Source: Rhizobium sp. Leaf262 (GTDB lineage Bacteria; Pseudomonadota; Alphaproteobacteria; Rhizobiales; Rhizobiaceae). From it: a DNA stretch of 64,000 nt. The stretch spans positions 168,414-232,413 of the forward strand of contig NZ_LMMM01000021.1 of NCBI RefSeq assembly GCF_001422245.1, in the 5' to 3' direction. The position numbers and the translations under genes are program-made. Shown here one piece after another: positions 50,276 to 62,157 of this stretch; within the stretch, counting starts at the first letter, position 1; each line of letters begins with the position of its first letter. Below the pieces are notes generated by a model, which was not told where the DNA came from, did no database searches, and saw nothing but the letters and a program-made list of their open reading frames with translations.

Positions 50276-50668
50276 TCACTCAATCAGCTTGAGAACCTTG
50301 TCGAAGACCTTCAGGACCTGCGGCAGGTCGTGCCCACGCTTCAGAATACGGCCATTGACATTGACGACGCTGAAAGCGCCCTGCTTTGCAGCAAGCTTGG
50401 GGTTCTTTTCGATCCGGAACAGCGGCATTTCGCCGGAACGCTTGAAGACGGAAAAAACGGCCTTGTCCTTCAGATGATCAATGGCGTAATCGCGCCATTC
50501 ACCCTCACCCACCATGCGCCCGTAAATACGAAGTATCGCATCCAGCTCCCGACGATGAAAGGTGATCGGAAGAGGATCCTTGCTCTGCTTATATTCCCGA
50601 AGGTCGATGACGGAAGAGCTGTCTCTATGGGATGAAGCTGCACGCTGCAAATCCGGCTGATCGGTCAT
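50276..50668 (-). CDS. DUF2794 family protein
   Basis: This soluble protein of 130 residues starts at MTDQPDLQRAAS; an ATG 12 codons earlier is the alternative. The conserved core is PITFHRRELDAILRIYGRMV, EWRDYAIDHLKDKAVFSVFKR, PLFRIEKNP and FSVVNVNGRILKRGHDL. The family is restricted largely to alphaproteobacteria and has no assigned function. It has no signal peptide or membrane helix. It is convergent with the Bax-inhibitor gene. Confidence 0.82.
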   Translation of the reverse strand: MTDQPDLQRAASSHRDSSSVIDLREYKQSKDPLPITFHRRELDAILRIYGRMVGEGEWRDYAIDHLKDKAVFSVFKRSGEMPLFRIEKNPKLAAKQGAFSVVNVNGRILKRGHDLPQVLKVFDKVLKLIE

Positions 50669-50955
50669 CAGGCAACCTCGCTCAACTGCGAATGACATTT
50701 TCACGACAGTCTGCCGCCGCTGACACCAAATTGCAAGTCTCGCATGGGGCGCAGAAAAACGCGCGCGCTGGTAATAATTTGGGCAGGCGCTACATCTGAA
50801 ATTGCCCTATTTCGGTCAAACCATGGCCCGAATTGGGTGGAATATTGCTGAAGTCAATTGATGCCTAGGCACCAAGATGACCCGGTCCGGTGCATTGACC
50901 CTTTACCCCCAGCCCCCAATGCCCGGATCGGATCTCCCCGCTTTCAGCGGACGAC

Positions 50956-51708
50956 TTACCCCCCCGATGTCAGCAACACACTCGCGCCTATGATGGCAGC
51001 AGGGTTTCCCTGTGCATCCGTCGTTTGCAGCAGCACCGCGCAGCCACCATCCTTGGCCTTGCTCATGATGCTGGCTGGCAGTTTGACCGTCATGGATTTT
51101 CCATCCCACATGCCGACTGTCTGCACGTCATAGACGCTGTGCCAATAGGAAATCTTCTTTCCCTGGTTATCGCCCTTCTGGACATCGACGATCTGTTCGC
51201 GATTGAAATAGGCAACGACCACATCGGCCTTGCCATGTCCCTGTCCGATATCGATCGCAATTTCATCGTTGAGCCGCTGCGCCTTTACCGGAACGCTTAA
51301 GCCCTCGCCTGCCTTCTTGAACGCGTCGAGGCGATTATAGATGGCCTGCGTATCAGCGCCCTTCACGTGGTCGCGACCGTTTACCACCGCCTGTGGCGTG
51401 TAGACATTGTTGCGGCCAAGAGCCCGCGCATATCCATATTGGCGTTCGGTATTCTCCTTAGACGCCAGCGAATCCGCCCAGCCCAGATAATTCCAGTAAT
51501 CGACGTGATAGGACAGTCCCACGACGTCACCCTTCTGGATCAGCTTTCGCAACGCTTCGTCCGCAGGCGGGCATGACGCGCACCCTTGAGAGGTGAACAG
51601 TTCAACGACGCCCTTCAATTGTTCCTGCGCCTGAGCGGATGCCGCCGCCAGCGCACCCAGTGTGCACAGCGCGAGACCGAATGTAAGAGGCCCGTATTTC
51701 AGAGACAT
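50956..51708 (-). CDS. secreted DUF1223 (thioredoxin-fold-like) protein
   Basis: The start at MSLKYGPLTFG is preceded by AAGG; 16 upstream in-frame codons are unlikely. A signal peptide ends near ASAQAQ. The mature part begins VVELFTSQGCASCPPAD, with C43 and C46 in a CxxC that recalls thioredoxin-like oxidoreductases, followed by VVGLSYHVDYWNYLGW. The length of 250 residues is normal for the family. A redox role in the periplasm is plausible but unproven. It lies downstream of acnA in the opposite transcriptional sense of neither neighbour's operon. Confidence 0.85.
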   Translation of the reverse strand: MSLKYGPLTFGLALCTLGALAAASAQAQEQLKGVVELFTSQGCASCPPADEALRKLIQKGDVVGLSYHVDYWNYLGWADSLASKENTERQYGYARALGRNNVYTPQAVVNGRDHVKGADTQAIYNRLDAFKKAGEGLSVPVKAQRLNDEIAIDIGQGHGKADVVVAYFNREQIVDVQKGDNQGKKISYWHSVYDVQTVGMWDGKSMTVKLPASIMSKAKDGGCAVLLQTTDAQGNPAAIIGASVLLTSGG

Positions 51709-51870
51709 TGCAAGAACCTTTGTCTGGACGCCAATCCAGACCATTGATGCTATCAATAAATGTCAGGACGCAGGCGGAAAATAGCGCCAGAGCCCCCTCA
51801 ATAGAAAGTAACGATGGGGTGAGTGCCGATCACGAAGCACTCTGCACCCAGATACCTCATCCTTCAACGC

Positions 51871-51899
51871 AAAAACGCCGGGAGTGCTCCCGGCGTTTT
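51871..51899 (-). terminator. Rho-independent terminator after acnA
   Basis: AAAACGCCGGGA-gtgc-TCCCGGCGTTTT is a perfect 12-bp stem with T residues on the minus strand, 21 bases after the acnA stop. Confidence 0.9.
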
Positions 51900-51919
51900 C
51901 ATGTGTGACGAAGACCAGC

Positions 51920-54613
<2,694 letters not shown>

Positions 54614-54886
54614 GGATAGAAACCCCGCTTCCTCTGATAGCCAACACGCGCGTGCGGACCCCTGTGCAAAGTGTGCACATCAGGATGCGGGTACGGTCAT
54701 TTCCGCTGTCCGCACGAGAGGGATGTTTTCACACCCTTCAGGTCCGGCGCTATATGATGATCACGCCGACCGCTGGCGTGGTTGAAAGTCATATAGATAA
54801 TTTCATCGAAACGTGCCAGACCGGAAAAAGACCTAAATCGATTTTTTTGTCATCGAGATGATTAAAATCTTAAACGAGATGATCCC

Positions 54887-55528
54887 ATGCTGCTGACAGC
54901 AGAAAATCTTTCCGCCCGCCGTGGGGAAGATTTGATATTCATGAATGTTTCCTTCAAGTTAACGAGCGGGCAGGCGCTGGTGCTGACGGGGCCGAACGGG
55001 TCGGGAAAGTCCACGCTTTTACGCGTTCTTGCGGGACTTTTTCGACCGGAAACAGGCAGCGTAAAGATAGCCGGCGAAGGGATCGAAACCGGCACGCAGG
55101 CCAGCGAAGCCAGCCACTATCTCGGCCACCGCAACGCCATGAAACAGGAATTGAGCGTGTTCGAAAATCTCTCCTTCTGGAAAGATTTTTTGGGTGATTT
55201 CAACGGAGGTGCGTCGCTGACTATCGAAGAGGCGGCGGAAACTGTCGGCCTCTCGGGAATCACGCATCTCCCGTTCGGTTATCTCTCGGCAGGCCAGCAA
55301 CGCCGATTCGCCATGGCAAAACTTCTGGTCTCCTGGCGGCCGGTCTGGATATTGGACGAACCGACGGCGGCACTGGATGCGAGCGCGGATGTGATGTTTA
55401 CCGGGTTGGTGAAGGCGCATCTTGCTCGTGGCGGCATTGTCGTGGCTGCGACGCATCAACCGCTTGGGTTGGAGACTGCGCAGGAGTTGCGGATGACGGG
55501 GTTTGCTGGGGTGGAGATAGCGTGGTGA
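54887..55528 (+). CDS. ccmA: heme exporter ATPase CcmA
   Basis: CcmA drives release of holo-CcmE from CcmC in system I cytochrome c maturation. In 213 residues there are Walker A GPNGSGKSTLL, the signature YLSAGQQRRFAMAKLL, and Walker B WILDEPTAALD. The segment LGHRNAMKQELSVFENLSFW is typical of CcmA. It is the first gene of ccmABCDG. A 162-bp palindromic repeat lies between it and ccmB. ccmE, ccmF and ccmH are not in this window and must be elsewhere, as usual in rhizobia. Confidence 0.95.
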   Translation: MLLTAENLSARRGEDLIFMNVSFKLTSGQALVLTGPNGSGKSTLLRVLAGLFRPETGSVKIAGEGIETGTQASEASHYLGHRNAMKQELSVFENLSFWKDFLGDFNGGASLTIEEAAETVGLSGITHLPFGYLSAGQQRRFAMAKLLVSWRPVWILDEPTAALDASADVMFTGLVKAHLARGGIVVAATHQPLGLETAQELRMTGFAGVEIAW

Positions 55529-55542
55529 TCGTCGAGTATGCC

Positions 55543-55704
55543 GCTACCCCCCTCTGCCCTGCCGGGCATCTCCCCCACAAGGAGGGAGATCGACTCGCGG
55601 CGACCTTTCGGCCATCTCTCGCGTCGAGAGTGAAGTGGTGTCAGAGCGCCCAGCCGATCTCCCTCCTTGTGGGGGAGATGCCCGGCAGGGCAGAGGGGGG
55701 TAGC
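55543..55704. repeat. RIME-like palindromic repeat inside the ccm operon (family C, copy 1)
   Basis: Two 50-base arms (55543-55592 and 55655-55704) are exact reverse complements, with a 62-base centre. The arm itself contains the palindromic pieces CCCTGCCGGGC and ATCTCCCCCACAAGGAGGGAGAT. It resembles the Rhizobium intergenic mosaic elements. A diverged copy lies at 63201-63381. In the ccm mRNA it would fold into a very stable hairpin between ccmA and ccmB. Confidence 0.85.
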
Positions 55705-55757
55705 CACACCCACTGCGTCCAGACCATCCCCTTCAAACCCCATAAAGGCGGCACCAC

Positions 55758-56417
55758 ATGACCGCCCTCTTCCTCCGAGACCTCAAACTCTCCATCCGCG
55801 CGGGCGGCGGGGCGCTGATCGGCGTCCTCTTCTTCATGACCGTCGTCGCCGTCATCCCCTTCGGTGTTGGCCCTGACCTCAATCTGCTGTCGCGCATCGG
55901 CCCGGCAATCGTCTGGATCGGCGCGCTTCTCGCAGCCCTTCTCGGCCTCGACCGTCTGTTTCAGGCCGAACGCGACGATGGCTCGCTCGATCTTATTCTG
56001 ATGCAGGAAAACCCGCTGGTGCTGACGGTTCTGGTGAAATGCCTCGCGCATTGGACCGCCACCAGCCTGCCGCTGGTCATCGCCTCACCGCTGCTGGGCC
56101 TGTTCATGAATATGAGCGAGGTTGCCATCGGCGCTGTCATGCTGACGCTTCTCGTCGGCTCACCTGCGCTGACCTTCATCGGGGCCGTGGGTGCGGCGGT
56201 GGCCGTGGCTCTGCCACGCGGCGGATTGCTTGTATCGATCCTCGTTCTGCCGCTCTGCATCCCGGTACTGATCTTCGGTGTCAGCGCGTCCTACGCCGCC
56301 GTGCAGGACCCCGCTCCCTTCATGCCGCCATTCCTGATCCTAATCGCCATCACGCTTTTTTCATCGGTCGTCGGTCCGTTCTTTGCCGCTTTGGCATTGC
56401 GCAGTTCGATGGATTGA
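55758..56417 (+). CDS. ccmB: heme exporter permease CcmB
   Basis: This inner-membrane protein has six helices in 219 residues and forms the CcmABCD complex with its neighbours. Family pieces include LFLRDLKLSIRAGGGALIGVLFF at the start, RIGPAIVWIGALLAALLGLDRLFQ, and ALPRGGLLVSILVLPLCIPVLIFG toward the end. The order and strand within ccmABCDG confirm it. The start lies 53 bases after the palindromic repeat, and translation must initiate anew rather than by coupling with ccmA. Confidence 0.94.
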   Translation: MTALFLRDLKLSIRAGGGALIGVLFFMTVVAVIPFGVGPDLNLLSRIGPAIVWIGALLAALLGLDRLFQAERDDGSLDLILMQENPLVLTVLVKCLAHWTATSLPLVIASPLLGLFMNMSEVAIGAVMLTLLVGSPALTFIGAVGAAVAVALPRGGLLVSILVLPLCIPVLIFGVSASYAAVQDPAPFMPPFLILIAITLFSSVVGPFFAALALRSSMD

Positions 56418-56462
56418 TAAGGATCAATTGCGGCCATCACGCTCTCGCTGTAGAAAGACGCC

Positions 56463-57233
56463 ATGAACGATACGAGCCTCGCCATTACCAAATTCAGCGA
56501 TCTTGCCAACCCGACGCGGTTTTTGGCATTGGCCACTCGCATTCTGCCGTGGCTGGCGGGGCTGTCGGCACTCTGTCTCGCCGTCGGTCTCTATCTGGCC
56601 TTTACGACAGATAGCGATTACCAGCAGGGCAACACGGTGCGCATCATGTATGTGCATGTGCCCGCCGCCTGGCTGTCGATGATGTGTTACACCGTCATGG
56701 CGGCATCGGCCATTGGCACACTGGTCTGGCGTCATCCGCTGGCCGATGTCGCCCACCGGTCCGCCGCGCCCATCGGTGCCGCCTTTACGCTGATCGCGCT
56801 CGTTACCGGCTCGCTGTGGGGCAAGCCTATGTGGGGCACATGGTGGGTGTGGGATGCCAGACTGACCTCCGTCTTCATCCTGTTTCTGATGTATCTTGGC
56901 CTCATCGCCTTCAACAAGGCCATGGACGATCCTTCAAAGGCTGCCCGCGTAAGCGCGGTGCTGATCCTCGTCGGATTCGTCAACATCCCCATCATCAAGT
57001 TCTCGGTTGAATGGTGGAACACATTGCACCAGCCTGCCAGCGTCATTCGCATGAATGGCCCGGCCATTGCATCGGAGTTTCTCTGGCCGCTGCTCATCAT
57101 GGCGCTCGGCTTTACGCTTTTGTTCTTTACCCTTCACATCGCTGCCATGCGCAATGAAATCTGGCGCAGACGCATTGCGGCCCAACGCCGTCTGGCTGCC
57201 CGCATGGCAAGCCGGGAGAGTGCCAAGCCATGA
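56463..57233 (+). CDS. ccmC: heme-handling protein CcmC
   Basis: CcmC loads heme onto CcmE. The 256 residues contain six helices and the periplasmic WWD domain (WGTWWVWDARLTS). Conserved histidines flank it (YVHVPAAWLS; SVEWWNTLHQPAS). The C-terminal tail is basic and cytoplasmic (RRRIAAQRRLAARM). The stop overlaps the ccmD start as ATGA. Confidence 0.96.
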   Translation: MNDTSLAITKFSDLANPTRFLALATRILPWLAGLSALCLAVGLYLAFTTDSDYQQGNTVRIMYVHVPAAWLSMMCYTVMAASAIGTLVWRHPLADVAHRSAAPIGAAFTLIALVTGSLWGKPMWGTWWVWDARLTSVFILFLMYLGLIAFNKAMDDPSKAARVSAVLILVGFVNIPIIKFSVEWWNTLHQPASVIRMNGPAIASEFLWPLLIMALGFTLLFFTLHIAAMRNEIWRRRIAAQRRLAARMASRESAKP

Positions 57234-57406
57234 GCCACGCTTTTTATATCGGCATGTCCTATGGACTGACCGGCCTGATCGTCGTCGCCCTTATCGCCTG
57301 GGTCTGGTTGGATGGCAGCGCCCGAAAGCGTGAACTGGCGCAATTGGAAGCCTCCGGCATCCGCCGCCGTGCGCGCCCTGCCCCATCCGACGGAGCATCC
57401 GCATGA
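57230..57406 (+). CDS. ccmD: heme exporter small subunit CcmD
   Basis: A 58-residue protein, short but well supported. It starts MSHAFYIGMSYGLTGLIVVA, a single membrane helix at about 10-27, followed by the charged RKRELAQLEASGIRRRARP tail typical of CcmD. Both ends overlap neighbours by ATGA (with ccmC and with ccmG), so the three are translationally coupled. CcmD stabilises the CcmABC complex and aids release of CcmE. Confidence 0.92.
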   Translation: MSHAFYIGMSYGLTGLIVVALIAWVWLDGSARKRELAQLEASGIRRRARPAPSDGASA

Positions 57407-58005
57407 CGAAGGATAGTCAGATCGCGCCCGCCTCTTCGGGCAAAAAGGCACGCGTGCTTCTTGCGCTTTTGCCCTTGCTCGCCTTCGCAGGCTTTGCCGC
57501 CATCGCCGCCAAGATGCTGTATGAGCAGGATGTGAATGGGCTGGATGTCAGCGCCATTCCATCTGCGCTGATCAACACCAAGGCGCCATCGCTGGCACTG
57601 CCGCCGCTGGAGGGCTCCGGCCTTCCCGGGCTCACCGATGCGGTCATCAAAGACAAGGTGACGCTGGTCAATGTCTTTGCCTCGTGGTGCGTGCCGTGCC
57701 GTCAGGAACATCCGATGCTGAAGGAAATATCGAAGGACGAGCGGCTGAATGTCGTCGGCATCAATTACAAGGACAAGTCGGACAACGCACTGCGTTTCCT
57801 CGGCGAACTCGGTAATCCCTACGACGCCATCGGTATCGATCCGAATGGCAAAGCTGCCATCGACTGGGGTGTCTATGGCATTCCCGAAACCTATCTGGTC
57901 GGCAAAGACGGCACCATCGTCTACAAAAAGGTCGGCCCTATCGATGCCGCCACCTATGAGCGCGACCTTATACCGGCGATCGAAAGAGCGATCGCAGGCG
58001 ACTGA
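57403..58005 (+). CDS. ccmG: thiol:disulfide interchange protein CcmG/DsbE
   Basis: This membrane-anchored periplasmic thioredoxin reduces apocytochrome c for heme ligation. One N-terminal helix (about 17-36) precedes a thioredoxin fold with the active site WCVPC (C96, C99), the GIPETYLVGKDG cis-proline segment and the GPIDAATYERDLIP C-terminus. The 200 residues are normal. It is the last gene of the operon; the MITE-like palindrome begins five bases after its stop and may act as its terminator. Confidence 0.95.
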   Translation: MTKDSQIAPASSGKKARVLLALLPLLAFAGFAAIAAKMLYEQDVNGLDVSAIPSALINTKAPSLALPPLEGSGLPGLTDAVIKDKVTLVNVFASWCVPCRQEHPMLKEISKDERLNVVGINYKDKSDNALRFLGELGNPYDAIGIDPNGKAAIDWGVYGIPETYLVGKDGTIVYKKVGPIDAATYERDLIPAIERAIAGD

Positions 58006-58009
58006 GCCT

Positions 58010-58157
58010 TAGAGCGTTTCCTTGTTAAATGGAGACGTTCTGCCGGAGCAGATTTTCGCCAGGACAAAGGCGATTGGCGAAGGGCATACCCCACGGTACG
58101 GTCGAGCCGATCGCCTTTGTCCTGGCGGAAATTTCCATTTAACAAGGAAACGCTCTA
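58010..58157. mobile_element. MITE-like palindromic element with 24-bp terminal inverted repeats and TA ends
   Basis: The ends TAGAGCGTTTCCTTGTTAAA... and its exact complement (58010-58033 and 58134-58157) are perfect 24-base inverted repeats. A second inner pair (about 58053-58078 and 58106-58131) matches at 24 of 26 positions around TCGCCAGGACAAAGGCGAT. The bounding TA dinucleotides are what an IS630/Tc1-type insertion would leave. It has no coding capacity. It lies between the convergent ccmG and DUF2585 genes. Confidence 0.7.
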
Positions 58158-58166
58158 GTCTCGTCT

Positions 58167-58763
58167 TTACGAAGCTGGCAGAGCGTTTTGCCATTCCTTG
58201 ATGGCGTCTACAGGTGCAACCAGCATCAGCACGTTCAGCGTCAGATTATCGCGGATCAGCCAGCCGGTGAATATCTCGAAGAAGATCGCAATGACGATGG
58301 TCAGCCAGATCGGCATGCGGGCCGCGAAGAAGAAGCCCAGCACCATGAACACTGTGTCCATGGCCGAGTTCAAGATGCTGTCGCCGCTGTAACCCAGCGC
58401 CATGGTGGCGGTGCGGTAGCGATCGATGATGATGGGCGAATTTTCAAGAAGCTCCCAGGCAGCCTCGATCAGAACCGCAAAGGACAACCGCATCCCGATG
58501 GTCTGCTTGCGAAACAGGAGCCAGGCAAGACCGTAGAACAGGAAGCCGTGGATGATGTGCGACGGCGTGTACCAGTCGGCCAGATGCTGGGAATTGCCCG
58601 GTGTGTTCACGCCCGGTTCGAACAGCTTGACATAGCCACACTCGCAGATGGGAACGCGGCCCATAAAATACAGAATGACGATTTGCGCGACGAGCAGAGC
58701 CGCGGCGACACCGAACCATTTGTAGGACGTCGAACGCGATACGGACATGCCCGGAACTGTCAT
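58167..58763 (-). CDS. DUF2585 (UPF0314) membrane protein
   Basis: An integral membrane protein of 198 residues with about five helices. It shows [17 protein letters not shown] (a conserved Cys pair), the [22 protein letters not shown] histidine-rich helix and [18 protein letters not shown]. Conserved His, Asp and Glu in membrane segments hint at an enzyme or metal site, but the family has no known function. Its ATG overlaps the ispZ TGA, so it is translationally coupled to septation genes. Confidence 0.88.
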   Translation of the reverse strand: MTVPGMSVSRSTSYKWFGVAAALLVAQIVILYFMGRVPICECGYVKLFEPGVNTPGNSQHLADWYTPSHIIHGFLFYGLAWLLFRKQTIGMRLSFAVLIEAAWELLENSPIIIDRYRTATMALGYSGDSILNSAMDTVFMVLGFFFAARMPIWLTIVIAIFFEIFTGWLIRDNLTLNVLMLVAPVDAIKEWQNALPAS

Positions 58764-59416
58764 TTCTTGTCTTTCGTCAACGGCTCGACGGAGTGGCGCA
58801 TGATGAGCGGCATCTGCGCCATGGTGAAGATGATGGTGATGGGCATGGTGCCCCAGACCTTGAAGGCGACCCAGGTATCGGTCGAGAATCCGCGCCAGAC
58901 GACTTCGTTGAGGACCGCGAGGAACAGGAAGAAGAAGCCCCAGCGGAAGGTGAGCTTGCGCCAGCCTTCATCATTGAGCTTGAAGGCCGAGTTGAAGACG
59001 TAGCCGAGAAGCGACTGGCCGAACAGCAGGCCACCCAGCAGGATGACGCCGAACAGCGCATTGACGATGGTCGGCTTCATCTTGATGAAGGTATCGTTCT
59101 GCAGATAGAGCGTCAGCGCGCCGAAGACGAGCACGACGATGCCGGAGATCAGCGGCATCATCGGCAGGGTGCGCGTCAGGATCCACGAGACCGTGAGCGC
59201 AACGATCGTCGCGATCATGAACAGGCCGGTGGCGATGAAGATCGGGCCACCGAACTCGGTCAGAACCGGGAAAGTCGTTGCCAGCCACTCGCCCTTGGAA
59301 TTGGCAAAGAAGAAAATCAGCAGCGGTCCAAGCTCGAGCGCGAACTTCAACAGCGGGCTGATTTCCCGCACCATTTTTTCGCTTTCGCGCTGATTGCTTT
59401 CCACGTCCATACTCAA
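58760..59416 (-). CDS. ispZ: inner membrane septation protein A (YciB/IspZ)
   Basis: The protein has 218 residues and about six helices. The family start is [25 protein letters not shown], with a distinctive [15 protein letters not shown] segment ([16 protein letters not shown]) and the C-terminal [20 protein letters not shown]. YciB/IspZ affects cell length and envelope synthesis. The start overlaps the ftsY stop by ATGA. A second Met two codons in is possible. Order ftsY-ispZ-DUF2585 is common in rhizobia. Confidence 0.94.
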   Translation of the reverse strand: MSMDVESNQRESEKMVREISPLLKFALELGPLLIFFFANSKGEWLATTFPVLTEFGGPIFIATGLFMIATIVALTVSWILTRTLPMMPLISGIVVLVFGALTLYLQNDTFIKMKPTIVNALFGVILLGGLLFGQSLLGYVFNSAFKLNDEGWRKLTFRWGFFFLFLAVLNEVVWRGFSTDTWVAFKVWGTMPITIIFTMAQMPLIMRHSVEPLTKDKK

Positions 59417-60861
59417 ACTCCCGCAATCGCTTTCGCGAAATCTTCCGCTTCGAACGGCTCCAGATCGTCCACGCCTTCGCCGACACCGATGAAATAAACC
59501 GGCAGCTTGTGCTTGGCAGCGATGGCGACGAGGATACCGCCGCGGGCCGTGCCATCCAATTTTGTCATAATCAGGCCGGAGACGCCCGCGATGTTGCGGA
59601 AAATCTCCACCTGGTTCAAGGCATTTTGCCCGGTCGTCGCATCCAGCGTCTGCAACACGGTGTGCGGCGCATCGGGATCGAGCTTGGCCAGCACGCGCAC
59701 GATCTTCTCAAGCTCGGCCATCAGCTCGGCCTTGTTCTGCAAACGGCCAGCCGTATCGATGATCAGCACATCGCTTTTCTTCGCCCGCGCCTGCTCGAAG
59801 GCGTCATAGGCAAGGCCCGCAGCATCGGCGCCCAGCTTGGTGCCGATGAATTCCGAACCGGTGCGATCCGCCCAGATCTTCAACTGCTCGATGGCAGCGG
59901 CGCGGAACGTATCGCCCGCCGCCAGCATGACCTTGAGGCCGGAACCGGACAGCTTCGCCGCCAGCTTGCCGATAGTCGTGGTCTTACCGGTGCCATTGAC
60001 GCCGACGACGAGGATGACATGCGGCTTGTGCGACAGGTCAAGCTCCAGCGGCTTGGCGACCGGTGCAAGGACCTTGGTGATTTCACCGGCCATGATGCGC
60101 GCCACGTCTTCACCGCTGACATCCTTGCCGTAGCGTTCGGATGACAGCGCGCCGGTGATGCGCATGGCGGTTTCCAGCCCGAGATCGGACTGGATCAGCA
60201 GGTCTTCCAGCTCATCCAGCGTGTCTTCATCCAGCTTGCGCTTGGTGAACAGGGCCGAAATCTGGCTGGTCAGTTGCGATGATGTCCGGGAAAGTCCGGC
60301 GCGCAGACGCTGGAACCATGTCAGTTTGATTTCTGGCGCGGGCTCGACGGCCAAGACCCGGTCGCTTGCCGATGCGAAGCCCTTGGGGAGGGCAGCGGGC
60401 GTAACAGCAGTTTCCGAGGGCTCTTCGACGCTGGCAGCTTCCGCCTCGGCCAGAATATCATCCATTGCATCGACATCGAGCGGTGCGTCAGCGGCTACAT
60501 CTTCCAGCGCGGCGGCGGGCTGTTCCTCGGCTGCAGCCTCTGCCTGCAACAGCGATAGCGGCACCATGCCGATATCGCCGACCTGCTCGGTGCCCGGCAG
60601 AAGCGGCGCGTCTTCGTCCTCATCGTTGATCGTGGCATCATCGACCACATCATCCGGGGCAGGGCCGCCTGCGGTGTCCATCTCGATATCGGAGACCGGA
60701 TCGTCGGCAACGGGCGCATGCGCTTCGGCCTCGCTCAACACCTCTTCGAAGGTGGTCGGGTGATCGCTCGTGGAGAGAGGCGTCTGGTCCGCGTCCGGCT
60801 TATCCGTCTCGGCCTTGTCCTTGCCGAAGGAAAACACTTTTTTGATGAAGCCGAGGGCCAT
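59413..60861 (-). CDS. ftsY: signal recognition particle receptor FtsY
   Basis: FtsY docks SRP-ribosome complexes at the membrane. Residues 1 to about 175 form the acidic A domain, rich in Asp, Glu and Ala (for example [12 protein letters not shown]). The NG GTPase follows: [17 protein letters not shown] (G1), DTAGR (G3), [10 protein letters not shown] (G4), and [12 protein letters not shown] near the end. The 482 residues fit. It lies 21 bases after mtaB, within the dapF-mtaB-ftsY-ispZ-DUF2585 run. Confidence 0.97.
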   Translation of the reverse strand: MALGFIKKVFSFGKDKAETDKPDADQTPLSTSDHPTTFEEVLSEAEAHAPVADDPVSDIEMDTAGGPAPDDVVDDATINDEDEDAPLLPGTEQVGDIGMVPLSLLQAEAAAEEQPAAALEDVAADAPLDVDAMDDILAEAEAASVEEPSETAVTPAALPKGFASASDRVLAVEPAPEIKLTWFQRLRAGLSRTSSQLTSQISALFTKRKLDEDTLDELEDLLIQSDLGLETAMRITGALSSERYGKDVSGEDVARIMAGEITKVLAPVAKPLELDLSHKPHVILVVGVNGTGKTTTIGKLAAKLSGSGLKVMLAAGDTFRAAAIEQLKIWADRTGSEFIGTKLGADAAGLAYDAFEQARAKKSDVLIIDTAGRLQNKAELMAELEKIVRVLAKLDPDAPHTVLQTLDATTGQNALNQVEIFRNIAGVSGLIMTKLDGTARGGILVAIAAKHKLPVYFIGVGEGVDDLEPFEAEDFAKAIAGV

Positions 60862-60882
60862 GACTGTTCCGTATCCTTGACG

Positions 60883-62157
60883 TCAGGCGGCTTGCGCCGA
60901 CAGACATTGCATATGCAGGTGTTTTCCGTTGTGACCGGTAATCAGCACCTGCGCAAGGGTGCGCGGCGCAAGATCGCCTGCGGCAACGAGGGTGAAATTG
61001 TCCGTATGGGCAAAGCCGTTATTCTCGACCAGCACCGTCTGCGTGGTGCCGACCATGCCGGTCAGATGCGCATCCCGCAAGGCTTCGCCGCGCAGCCGCA
61101 GCCTTGCTGCCCGCTGCTTGATCAGCCCACGGTCCAGTTGCGGCATGCGCGCCGCTGGCGTGCCGGGACGCGGGCTGTAAGGGAAAACATGCAGGTTGGA
61201 GATGCCGCATTCTTCCGCAAGGGTCGCGGCGTTTTCGAACATCTCCTCGGTTTCGGTCGGGAAACCGGCAATCATATCCGCACCGAACGCCATCTCCGGG
61301 CGCAGCGCCTTGACCTGATGACAGAAGCTGACGGCATCGGCGCGCAGATGGCGGCGCTTCATACGTTTCAGGATCATGTCATCGCCATGCTGGAGCGAGA
61401 GATGCAGATGCGGCATGAAGCGTGGCTCATCGGCGATGAGATCCAGCAGATGTCTGTCCACCTCGATGCTGTCGATGGAGGACAGCCGCAGCCGCAGGAT
61501 ATCCGGCACCTGTTTGAGAAGCGTCTTGGCCAGATAGCCCAGCGAGGGCTCGCCCGGCAGATCCGCCCCGTAGCTGGTGGCATCGACGCCGGTCAGCACG
61601 ATTTCGCGGTATCCGTTTTCCGTCAGCTTGCGGGCCTGATCCACCACGGCACCCATCGGCACCGAGCGGGAATTGCCGCGCCCATAGGGAATGACGCAGA
61701 AGGTGCAGCGATGGTCGCAGCCGTTCTGCACCTGAATGAAGGCGCGCACATGCCCGTCGATGTGCTTGATCATCTGCGGCGCGGTGGCGCGCACGCTCAT
61801 GATATCGTTGACGCGCAGCTTTTCTTCCGCCGACACGCCGAAATCCGGCAAAGCGCGGTAGGAGGCGCTTTTCAGCTTTTCCTCATTGCCCAGCACGGCA
61901 TCGACCTCCGGCATTTCGGCAAAGGTTTCTTTTTCCGTCTGCGCGGCACAGCCGGTGACGATGATGCGGGCATGCGGGTTTTCGCGCCGCGCACGGCGGA
62001 TGGCCGAGCGTGCCTGACGCACAGCCTCGCCTGTTACGGCGCAGGTGTTGACCAGCACGGCATTGTTCAGCCCCGCCTTTTCGGCCTCCGCCCGCATAAC
62101 TTCCGATTCGTAGGTGTTGAGGCGGCAGCCGAAGGTTATGACCTCGACGCCGCTCAT
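60883..62157 (-). CDS. mtaB: tRNA methylthiotransferase MtaB
   Basis: This radical-SAM enzyme adds methylthio to t6A37 in tRNAs reading ANN codons. From [14 protein letters not shown] there are 424 residues; 39 upstream codons overlap dapF and are rejected. The N-terminal UPF0004 domain has Cys at FGC, VNTCAVT and VTGCAAQ. The radical-SAM motif is [15 protein letters not shown], and a C-terminal TRAM-like part follows. Lack of the longer MiaB/RimO signatures and the [10 protein letters not shown] segment fit MtaB. The start overlaps the dapF stop (ATGA). Confidence 0.93.
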   Translation of the reverse strand: MSGVEVITFGCRLNTYESEVMRAEAEKAGLNNAVLVNTCAVTGEAVRQARSAIRRARRENPHARIIVTGCAAQTEKETFAEMPEVDAVLGNEEKLKSASYRALPDFGVSAEEKLRVNDIMSVRATAPQMIKHIDGHVRAFIQVQNGCDHRCTFCVIPYGRGNSRSVPMGAVVDQARKLTENGYREIVLTGVDATSYGADLPGEPSLGYLAKTLLKQVPDILRLRLSSIDSIEVDRHLLDLIADEPRFMPHLHLSLQHGDDMILKRMKRRHLRADAVSFCHQVKALRPEMAFGADMIAGFPTETEEMFENAATLAEECGISNLHVFPYSPRPGTPAARMPQLDRGLIKQRAARLRLRGEALRDAHLTGMVGTTQTVLVENNGFAHTDNFTLVAAGDLAPRTLAQVLITGHNGKHLHMQCLSAQAA

